From: a bacterium
GTDB lineage: Bacteria > Patescibacteriota > Minisyncoccia > CAIUEV01 > JAHKAQ01
Direction: 5' to 3'
Assembly: GCA_018399475.1 (NCBI GenBank)
Contig: JAGYOS010000093.1
Coordinates: 1-6,066 of the forward strand
Length of the DNA stretch: 6,066 nucleotides
Positions 1-5,248 of this stretch are shown here, one piece after another. Position numbers and translations under genes: made by a program. The notes beneath the pieces are model-generated. The model was not told the origin of the DNA and did no database searches. It saw nothing but the letters and a program-made list of their open reading frames with translations. Position 1 is the first letter of the stretch. Every line of letters begins with the position of its first letter.

Positions 1-828
1 TTCTACTTTTTGTTGGACGGAGTCTCTTACTCTGCCCATAATTTTTCGAGGATCTTCAACAATACACTTTTTTTCAAAAATATTGCAAAGCTGGCTGGCA
101 AAAGCCAAGCGAATATCAGTATCAACATTAAAACAGCTTATTCCTCCTTCAATTGCCTTGGTTACTTTTTCTTCTTCCCAATCAGAAGCTCCATGCAGGA
201 TAAGAGGAATTTTTGTTTTGCCGGCTATGCTTTCCAGGCGGTCCCAATCCGGGATGTCCCTTTCTTTTTGGAAGCCGTGGGCGTTCCCTATTCCGACAGC
301 CAAAGTATCCACTAATGTATAATTAACAAATTCAGCAGCTTGATCAGGATCTGTCATATATTCGTCCCAAATGGATGAATTTCCATTGACGGCATGTTTT
401 CCAAGATAAGGAACGGTTCCCAATTCTCCTTGAACCGTAACTCCATATTTTTGGGCATAGGAAGTAACCAATTTTGTTAAATTTTTATTTTCTTCAAAAG
501 ATAAATGAGATCCGTCAATCATTATTGAATTAAAGCCTAAGTCAACCGCTTTTTTACAAATCTCAAAACTCCTTCCATGGTCAAGGTGAACAGCCATTGG
601 TATCCCCCCGGATCTTTTTTCAATTATATTTCTTGCCAAATGGACTATTTCATAATCTCCCGCATATTCAAGAGTGCTTTCTGTTATTTGGATTATGACA
701 GGGGTTCTGGTAGCTACTCCGGCGTTGACTACCGCCTGTAAAGTTTCCAGGTTTGATATATTGAAAGCTCCAATAGCTTTCTTGTCCGCTTGGCAATTAA
801 AAAGTATTTTTTTAACGTTAGCTAACAT
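1..828 (-). CDS. fba: Class II fructose-1,6-bisphosphate aldolase, 3' end cut by the window
   Basis: This is a metal-dependent (class II) aldolase that reversibly cleaves fructose-1,6-bisphosphate into DHAP and glyceraldehyde-3-phosphate in the cytoplasm. The frame is open from the ATG at 828 to base 1, giving 276 residues; bacterial members usually have about 280-310, so only a short C-terminal tail is missing. Visible motifs are HLDHG at 81-85 (catalytic Asp83, metal ligand His84), DGSH at 105-108, QGELG around Glu135, GNAHG at 181-185 (metal ligand His184), LHG at 211-213 (metal ligand His212) and NVDTD at 234-238 (phosphate binding). The glycine loop usually written HGGSG or HGGTG reads HGASDW (212-217). 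The gene starts 12 bases after the tpiA stop, so co-transcription is likely. The leader is A/T only, with no Shine-Dalgarno sequence. Some relatives act on tagatose bisphosphate, so the substrate is inferred from tpiA context. The class II assignment is firm. Confidence 0.93.
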   Translation of the reverse strand, partial: MLANVKKILFNCQADKKAIGAFNISNLETLQAVVNAGVATRTPVIIQITESTLEYAGDYEIVHLARNIIEKRSGGIPMAVHLDHGRSFEICKKAVDLGFNSIMIDGSHLSFEENKNLTKLVTSYAQKYGVTVQGELGTVPYLGKHAVNGNSSIWDEYMTDPDQAAEFVNYTLVDTLAVGIGNAHGFQKERDIPDWDRLESIAGKTKIPLILHGASDWEEEKVTKAIEGGISCFNVDTDIRLAFASQLCNIFEKKCIVEDPRKIMGRVRDSVQQKVE

Positions 829-840
829 TTTATTTAATTG

Positions 841-1605
841 TTATTTTTGAGTTTTTCTAATAATGGAAATAAATTCTGAAGGATTTAAACTGGCTGAGCC
901 AATCAGGAATCCATCAGAACAATTATTTTTAAGGTAATCTCCTACATTTTTATGATTTATACTGCCACCATAAAGTATTTTCGCTCCTCTGGCAGTTTTT
1001 GTATCATAAGTGTCAAGCAAAATTTTTCTTATCAAGATATTTATTGCCAAAACATTATCCGGATCTTCCGCTTCTCCCCCACTTTGGGAACTGATTGTCC
1101 AGAGGGGTTCGTAAGTAATTATAACCCGCTTGGCTTCTATCAAATTAATGCCTTTAAAACCTGTTGTAATTTGTTCCTCTAGCACTTTTCTGGTTTCCCC
1201 TTTCCTTTTTTCTTCTAAAGTTTCTCCAATGCAGTAAATGGGAATAATTCCCTTTTCTAAACAAAGCTTTATTTTTTTATTGGCGAGAGAGCTATTCTCT
1301 CCAAAATATAATTTTCTTTCTGAGTGGCCGACTAAACAATAATCTGCTCCAAAATCTTTAGCCATTAAAACTGAAATTTCTCCGGTGTAGCTTCCTCTTT
1401 CTTCCCAGCCGATATTTTGAATTCCAAATTTTAAATAGCTACTTGGCCTGGCGATTTTAGGGAAAAAAATTGCCGGCGGGCAGATTACCACTTCCAAATC
1501 CTCATTCTGTTTTATTGATCTCAATTGGGTTCTAACTTGTTTTAGGAGCCTTTCCGCTTCAGCAAGAGAGGGAGGATTCATTTTCCAATTGGCGACAAAA
1601 TGCAT
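841..1605 (-). CDS. tpiA: Triosephosphate isomerase
   Basis: This enzyme interconverts DHAP and glyceraldehyde-3-phosphate, directly using the products of the adjacent aldolase. The protein has 254 residues, normal for a bacterial TIM. The N-terminal ANWKMN gives Asn6 and Lys8 of the active site. VGHSERK places the electrophilic His94 and Glu97-type contact region at 92-98. YEPLW at 165-169 holds the catalytic base Glu166, and YGGSI at 212-216 plus IGSASL at 235-240 form the phosphate site. Loop 6, the mobile lid after Trp169, is unusual: the canonical IGTG core reads ISSQSGG and is about three residues longer before the next conserved Pro. All catalytic residues are present, so it should be active. 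The ATG at 1605 begins exactly at the family's conserved N terminus. No Shine-Dalgarno is visible in the T/A-rich 16-base gap to the upstream membrane-protein gene. Confidence 0.97.
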   Translation of the reverse strand: MHFVANWKMNPPSLAEAERLLKQVRTQLRSIKQNEDLEVVICPPAIFFPKIARPSSYLKFGIQNIGWEERGSYTGEISVLMAKDFGADYCLVGHSERKLYFGENSSLANKKIKLCLEKGIIPIYCIGETLEEKRKGETRKVLEEQITTGFKGINLIEAKRVIITYEPLWTISSQSGGEAEDPDNVLAINILIRKILLDTYDTKTARGAKILYGGSINHKNVGDYLKNNCSDGFLIGSASLNPSEFISIIRKTQK

Positions 1606-1621
1606 TCAAAAATATTAAAAA

Positions 1622-2122
1622 TTATAAATAACCTAAAAAACCTTTAGCTGTAAGTGATAAAGTGGTTACCACCACTCCTGATATTATAACCCCGATTCCT
1701 ATAAGGAACAATGCTTTTTTAAAAGGAACGTCAAACAAAAGAGCCAGTACCGAACCTGTCCAAGCTCCGGTTATCGGCAAAGGGATAGCTACAAAAATTA
1801 TTAAAGTGACTGCTCCCCATTTTTTAAATTGTTCTCCTCCCCTTTTATAAGTTCTTTTGTAAAGCCAATCAAAAAAGGTATTCATCGCCTTTGATCTTTT
1901 TCTTAGCCATTTATCAACTTTATCAAGAAAGAGAAGAATAAAAACTATCGGAATCAAATTACCGATAACCGAAAAAAGATAAACTAAAGGAATATTCAAA
2001 TTATATTCCAAAATGCCTATCGGGATACTTCCTCTCAACTCTACTATTGGCAACATTGCCAGTATTCCCACTATAAAAATTTCAGGGATATTTCCCAAAA
2101 GTTCTATTATTTTTTCGGTCAT
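1622..2122 (-). CDS. COG2426-type small membrane protein ('small multi-drug export protein' family)
   Basis: The 166-residue protein is very hydrophobic. It matches the family labelled small multi-drug export protein (COG2426 / PF06695), recognised from two signatures: PIVELRGSIP at 25-34 and AIPLPITGAWTG at 112-123. Each lies in a hydrophobic hairpin-like stretch (about 14-40 and 104-130) separated by full membrane spans near 45-66 and 138-160. A basic loop (about 68-103, rich in Lys/Arg) lies between the halves and is probably cytoplasmic. This repeat of re-entrant hairpin plus helix resembles the DedA/VTT architecture, to which the family has been proposed to be distantly related. The transport role in the family name has little support, so the substrate is unknown. 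It sits 9 bases after galT and 16 before tpiA, evidently in the same transcript. No signal peptide beyond the first membrane segment and no Shine-Dalgarno are seen. Confidence 0.85.
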   Translation of the reverse strand: MTEKIIELLGNIPEIFIVGILAMLPIVELRGSIPIGILEYNLNIPLVYLFSVIGNLIPIVFILLFLDKVDKWLRKRSKAMNTFFDWLYKRTYKRGGEQFKKWGAVTLIIFVAIPLPITGAWTGSVLALLFDVPFKKALFLIGIGVIISGVVVTTLSLTAKGFLGYL

Positions 2123-2131
2123 TGGATTAGG

Positions 2132-3154
2132 TTACTCTTTTCTAAGAAACTCGGCGGCTTTTTCCGGTTCTATGGTACTTATTTCTATGCCCGTTCCCAA
2201 TTCAAAACCGGCCCAAACTGAAGTTTTTGGAATAAGCTCAATGTGCCAATGGTAAAAATTATAATCCTTACCGTCGCAGGGAGCGGTCTGAAGATACATA
2301 TTATAGGAAACGTCTTTTAAATTAGTGTTATATTTTTCCAAAACATTCTTTAAAATCTCGGCGGCTTCAAATTCTTCTTGCTCGGTTATTCTTTCAAAAT
2401 AAGGTTGGTGTTTTTTAGGAAGAATCCAGACTTCAAAAGCGGCCCGGCTGGCGAAAGGAGTAAAAGCTAAAAAAGATTCATTTTGGGCTACTATTCTCTC
2501 CCCGCTTGATAACTCTTGCTTCAGCATATCGCAAAAGACGCAACTTTTCTTATTTTTTTTATAGATTTTAGATCCTTCCAGCTCCAATTTTATCCCCGGG
2601 GAAACAACAGGAATAGCAAACATTTGCCAATGAGGATGAACCAAAGAAGCTCCTGATTTCTCACCGTGGTTTTCAATAAGCATTATGTAATTAACGCTTT
2701 TACGGTTCATCAAATCTAAGTAACGAGTTTTAAAAGCATCCAGAACTTCAGCCACTTCCTCTTTCATTAGCAGAGGAACTCCTCTGTCGTGGTCTCGGGT
2801 TACTATAAGCTCATGATAGCCGACTCCATCCATAGCAAAATGAATTCCCTCTTCTCGGTGTTTTATTCTTTTGCTTCTGGCAAAAGCGGGATATTTATTG
2901 GGAAAGACTTTAAGGCTCCATTCTTTGTTTTGTTTGTAGTAAACCAAAGTGTCCGGTTCTTGTTCTCTAATACTTGGTTCGCAAAAAGGACAGATTTTTG
3001 TTTCTAATTTTTTAGAATTTTCTTCTAAATAATCTTCCGGCCTTTTTGCCCTACCGGTAGCAATAACAACCCAATCACCCGTTACTACGTCTTGTCTTAA
3101 CTCCGATACGGAATCTTTTTCTTCATTTGTTTTTTTTGTTTTTTTTAGATTCAT
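2132..3154 (-). CDS. galT: GalT-family hexose-1-phosphate nucleotidylyltransferase
   Basis: This HIT-superfamily nucleotidylyltransferase probably exchanges UMP between UDP-glucose and galactose-1-phosphate (Leloir pathway). The 340 residues match bacterial GalT length. Visible features are a DVVTGDWVVIA N-terminal motif (22-32), a CPFC zinc pair (Cys55, Cys58), VFPNKYPA (83-90), GYHE with His114 as the next zinc ligand, and ENHGEKSGAS leading to HPHWQ (173-177). There His173 is the zinc ligand, His175 the nucleotidyl-accepting nucleophile and Gln177 the conserved partner. A second CVFC (205-208) and YHWHIELIPK (301-310) belong to the C-terminal half, which ends with the family's GFE...EKAAEFLR pattern. 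The Trp inside HPHWQ and the AGFELGTG segment also recall ADP-glucose phosphorylase-type relatives, so nucleotide and sugar specificity are uncertain. No other in-frame Met supports a later start. It is the first gene of the galT-COG2426-tpiA-fba run. Confidence 0.87.
   Translation of the reverse strand: MNLKKTKKTNEEKDSVSELRQDVVTGDWVVIATGRAKRPEDYLEENSKKLETKICPFCEPSIREQEPDTLVYYKQNKEWSLKVFPNKYPAFARSKRIKHREEGIHFAMDGVGYHELIVTRDHDRGVPLLMKEEVAEVLDAFKTRYLDLMNRKSVNYIMLIENHGEKSGASLVHPHWQMFAIPVVSPGIKLELEGSKIYKKNKKSCVFCDMLKQELSSGERIVAQNESFLAFTPFASRAAFEVWILPKKHQPYFERITEQEEFEAAEILKNVLEKYNTNLKDVSYNMYLQTAPCDGKDYNFYHWHIELIPKTSVWAGFELGTGIEISTIEPEKAAEFLRKE
3129..3146 (-). repeat. Twin A8 tracts at the start of galT
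   Basis: On the coding strand two runs of eight A, each followed by C, occupy codons 3-9 of galT and encode Lys-Lys-Thr-Lys-Lys-Thr. This is an exact 9-base tandem repeat of a homopolymer within the first 30 bases of the gene. It lies in frame here. Such tracts can slip in replication or translation, but may equally reflect an A-rich, weakly structured start region. Confidence 0.8.
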
Positions 3155-3239
3155 TTAAATTTGGGCTAGCACTTTTGTTTTTTAAAAGAAGACAAGTATT
3201 GTTATATTGATTCAAGAAGGTATTCCCCGGTAACTAAAA
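3155..3239 (-). promoter_or_regulatory. Spacer before galT with a weak -10-like hexamer
   Basis: This 85-base spacer separates the glycosyltransferase stop from the galT start. On the minus strand it contains TATAAC (3206-3201), five of six matches to a sigma70 -10 box and about 46 bases before the galT ATG. I see no good -35 hexamer 16-18 bases upstream. No GC-rich hairpin with a T-tail is present, so I see no terminator for the glycosyltransferase gene, and read-through is possible. The spacer has no Shine-Dalgarno; the bases just before ATG are AAATTTAA. An internal promoter is a weak proposal. Confidence 0.25.
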
Positions 3240-3977
3240 TTATTCTTTATATTTGCCGGTTAAGATATTCCATCTTATTTGAAACAACTCTTTAAAAGTT
3301 TGGAAATAAGAACCTAAAGAAACTTTACTATCAGGGTCATTTTTCCATTCAACCGGGATTTCTTTTATTTTAAAATCCATTTTTTTTGCCAAGATTAACA
3401 TCTCAATATCAAAACCCCAGCGATTTATTCTCATTAAGGGACATATTTTTCTTGCTGCCTCCGCACTAAGTATTTTGAAACCGCATTGAGTATCCGGTAT
3501 TCCCCAAAGTCCTCCCAAAAATTGAATCATTAAATTTCCTGAATCTCCTAAAAATTCTTTCCATTTTGGCTGATGCACGGCAATTTTACTTTCTTTAAGG
3601 TCTCGAGATCCGATAACAACAGGGATGTCTTTCTCAAGGTGCGGGAAGGCCTTCTCAATGTGTTCTATGGAGGTGGAGTTATCGGCGTCCATAAAAAGAC
3701 GATATTGCCCTCTTGCTTCCAATAGGCCCTGCTTTACTACGTAACCTTTTCCGTGATTTTCGGAATTATCAATAATTCTTAGATTCTGAACCATTCCTTC
3801 GTATTTTTTTACCACCTGGGCTGTTTTATCCGTTGCTCCGTCAATTACCACTAAAATTTCAGAAATATAATTTTGCTGGCTTAAATAGCGGTCAATGTCC
3901 AAAATGGTTGGGCCGATTCTTTTTTCTTCATTATAAGCCGGAATTACGACAGATAACTTTATTTTGCCTTTTTTCAT
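3240..3977 (-). CDS. Family 2 glycosyltransferase, polyprenyl-phosphate hexosyltransferase type (Alg5/DPM-like)
   Basis: This GT-A fold glycosyltransferase of 245 residues probably transfers a hexose from a nucleotide sugar to a polyprenyl phosphate at the inner membrane face. It has the N-terminal VVIPAYNEE (10-18), the nucleotide-binding IDGATDKT (45-52, where the first Asp of the usual DDGS is Ile), the metal-binding MDADNSTS (96-103, DxD = Asp97/Asp99), IGSRD (122-126), DTQCGFK (162-168), RWGFDIE (186-192) and the C-terminal VEW...SKVS (209-220). The DTQCGFK and W-x-x-SKV signatures are typical of dolichyl-phosphate glucosyl- and mannosyltransferases. It has no transmembrane helix, unlike eukaryotic Alg5 or DPM forms with anchors, so membrane contact would be peripheral. 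Donor and acceptor cannot be read from sequence. It stands between two spacers, 125 bases after the gmk-like gene and 85 before galT, so it may have its own promoter. No Shine-Dalgarno precedes the ATG. Confidence 0.9.
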   Translation of the reverse strand: MKKGKIKLSVVIPAYNEEKRIGPTILDIDRYLSQQNYISEILVVIDGATDKTAQVVKKYEGMVQNLRIIDNSENHGKGYVVKQGLLEARGQYRLFMDADNSTSIEHIEKAFPHLEKDIPVVIGSRDLKESKIAVHQPKWKEFLGDSGNLMIQFLGGLWGIPDTQCGFKILSAEAARKICPLMRINRWGFDIEMLILAKKMDFKIKEIPVEWKNDPDSKVSLGSYFQTFKELFQIRWNILTGKYKE

Positions 3978-4038
3978 TTTAAATTAAAAAAATAAATTAA
4001 AAATACTTTTGGATTTTTACTTTTCTGTTTTTTGGGAT

Positions 4039-4061
4039 TTGTATTCTAACTTGTATTCTAA
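4039..4061. repeat. Two tandem copies of TTGTATTCTAA (12-base period)
   Basis: On the plus strand TTGTATTCTAA occurs at 4039-4049 and again, identical, at 4051-4061, separated by one C. The second copy's TTGTAT (4051-4056) also forms an inverted repeat with ATACAA at 4064-4069 across 7 bases. It lies in the spacer before the glycosyltransferase gene. A period near one helical turn plus an inverted arm is what a small operator could look like; this is inference. Confidence 0.7.
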
Positions 4062-4069
4062 ATATACAA
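4043..4069 (-). promoter_or_regulatory. Possible promoter for the glycosyltransferase gene
   Basis: On the minus strand each repeat copy contains TAGAAT (4060-4055 and 4048-4043), five of six matches to a -10 box. TTGTAT (4069-4064) could be a poor -35 hexamer, 15 bases before the second TAGAAT, which is shorter than the usual 17. Transcription would start some 55-60 bases before the ATG at 3977. The rest of this 125-base spacer (3978-4102) is A/T-rich with T-tracts and no reading frame. Confidence 0.3.
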
Positions 4070-4102
4070 TAAAAAGAAAAAGAAACCAAATTAAATGCCG
4101 GC

Positions 4103-4120
4103 TTAATTCTTTTGAATTAA
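4103..4120. repeat. Perfect 7-base inverted repeat over the stop of the gmk-like gene
   Basis: TTAATTC and GAATTAA flank a TTTT loop (AAAA on the coding strand) and include the TAA stop codon. The stem has one GC pair and six AT pairs, so it is weak. On the minus strand a T-rich stretch (complement of 4071-4085) begins about 17 bases further on, too far for a classic intrinsic terminator. It could be a marginal terminator or 3'-end structure, or chance in AT-rich DNA. Confidence 0.4.
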
Positions 4121-4672
4121 TTTTGCCAGCTCTTCAGCAATTATTTTCGGTTGAATTTCTTTACTCTCAATAATAGAATCAGCGTTTCTGAGAGCTGCAT
4201 CGGTTTCTCTTTTAGCTCTGATTATTTTTGTTTTTAGAATCTCTTGCGGAGGAACTTTTTCTCTCGTTATCTCTGTTTCTATTATTGCCAGCGGAATGGA
4301 AATAAAGATTATTTTAATGTTGGGAATTTCTTCTTTTATTTCCAGGGCCTCTTTTAAACCGGAAATCCAAATTACGGGAAGCTTTGAGGCAAAAGCTTTC
4401 TGCAGCTCGCTTTCGGCAACTCCGTAGTAATTACTCTTTTTTTTAAAAGAAACTATTAATTTATTTTCTTCCGCCAGTTTCTCAAAAGATTTCCAAGAAA
4501 TAAAATAATAATCCGTGCCTTCTTTTTCCGCTGGTTTCTTCAGCCGAGTCGTCAATTGAACTATTTTATAAAATTGTATTTTTTTCTCTAATTCAGCTAA
4601 AGCATTTTTTAAGCCAATGTTTAAAGGACTGACTATAATAAAAATTGTTTTTTGGGGAGTTTCAAAAGCCAT
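4103..4672 (-). CDS. Guanylate kinase-like protein with a lost P-loop (probable pseudokinase)
   Basis: This 189-residue protein aligns over its whole length with guanylate kinase and with its upstream neighbour. The nucleotide-monophosphate half is partly kept: TTRLKK (41-46), EGTDYYF (51-57), NYYGV (81-85), and a C-terminal RAKRE (152-156) where the family has its R-x-x-x-A-x-x-E lid helix. The ATP half is not kept. Where the neighbour has GSAGAGKDS, this protein has SPLNIGLKN (15-23), with no P-loop lysine in register and no Ser/Thr after it. The positions of the GMP-binding Glu and the conserved Asp appear to be Val74 and Gly105. The frame is uninterrupted, so the protein is probably made. 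Kinase activity is unlikely; a binding or partner role, as in eukaryotic MAGUK GK domains, is one inference. It begins 9 bases after the gmk stop with no Shine-Dalgarno and is likely co-transcribed with gmk. Confidence 0.85.
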   Translation of the reverse strand: MAFETPQKTIFIIVSPLNIGLKNALAELEKKIQFYKIVQLTTRLKKPAEKEGTDYYFISWKSFEKLAEENKLIVSFKKKSNYYGVAESELQKAFASKLPVIWISGLKEALEIKEEIPNIKIIFISIPLAIIETEITREKVPPQEILKTKIIRAKRETDAALRNADSIIESKEIQPKIIAEELAKLIQKN

Positions 4673-4681
4673 ATTTTGGTT

Positions 4682-5248
4682 TTAGGCGGATTCTTTTTGA
4701 ATAATATTTAAAATTTTGGAAACTGTTCCTTCCAATTCTCCTTCCTCGTTAATAACTCTGTAGTCGTATTTTTTACTGGCTTCAATTTCGGTTTTTGCCA
4801 ACTTTAGGCGTTCCTCTATTATTTTTTTACTGTCTCCCCTTCTATTCTCCATTCTTTTTTTGGCAATTTCCAGGGAAGGAGGCAGGATAAAAATACTTAC
4901 AGTTTGAGTGGGAAACATTTTCATTATATTTTTGGATCCCCGATAATCTATCTGCCAAATTATATTTTTATCTGACTGGAAAGCTTTCTCAATCTCTTTC
5001 TTGGTTACTCCAAAATAATAATCGCTGTAAACATTTTCATACTCTAAAAAACCATTTTTTTTAATAAGCTCTAAAAAATTATTTTTAGCGATAAAATAAT
5101 AAGGATCGCCCTGACTTTCTTTTTTCCTGGGCATTCTGGTGGTGGTGGTAATTACAAAATAAAAATCACCTCTTTTTTTTAAAATTTTTAAAACGCTGTC
5201 TTTGCCTGCCCCTGCCGAGCCGGAGATTAAAAAGATTTTTTGGTTCAT
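4682..5248 (-). CDS. gmk: Guanylate kinase
   Basis: This cytoplasmic enzyme phosphorylates GMP (and dGMP) to GDP with ATP, supplying GTP. The 188 residues are slightly short for the family but complete. The P-loop is GSAGAGKDS at 10-18, with Lys16 present but Asp17 where Ser or Thr normally ligates Mg2+. The GMP-binding segment has TTTTRMPR (34-41, Arg38 and Arg41) and QGDPYYF (46-52), then FLEYENV with Glu69, YYFGV (77-81) and IDYRG with Asp101. The lid and following helix carry KKRMENRRGD (130-139) and EERLKLAKTE (145-154). The ATG at 5248 overlaps the TGA stop of mltG by four bases (ATGA), a classic translational-coupling arrangement that fixes the start. No Shine-Dalgarno is seen within the mltG end. 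It is followed directly by its degenerate paralogue. Confidence 0.93.
   Translation of the reverse strand: MNQKIFLISGSAGAGKDSVLKILKKRGDFYFVITTTTRMPRKKESQGDPYYFIAKNNFLELIKKNGFLEYENVYSDYYFGVTKKEIEKAFQSDKNIIWQIDYRGSKNIMKMFPTQTVSIFILPPSLEIAKKRMENRRGDSKKIIEERLKLAKTEIEASKKYDYRVINEEGELEGTVSKILNIIQKESA

Noticed and set aside
10..322. Plus-strand open frames opposite the aldolase gene
   Set aside because: They lie antisense to a strongly motif-supported aldolase frame and show no recognisable family.
2013..2255. Plus-strand frame across the membrane-protein/galT junction
   Set aside because: It is antisense to two well-supported genes, with low-complexity composition and no family match by eye.
3164..3190. 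CTTTT/AAAAG inverted repeat in the galT leader as a terminator
   Set aside because: The stem is only five pairs with a long loop and no following T-tract on the minus strand; chance is likely in such AT-rich sequence.
4103..4672. The gmk-like gene as a decayed pseudogene
   Set aside because: It has a full-length frame, no frameshift or premature stop, and retained monophosphate-site motifs; loss of function seems confined to specific residues.
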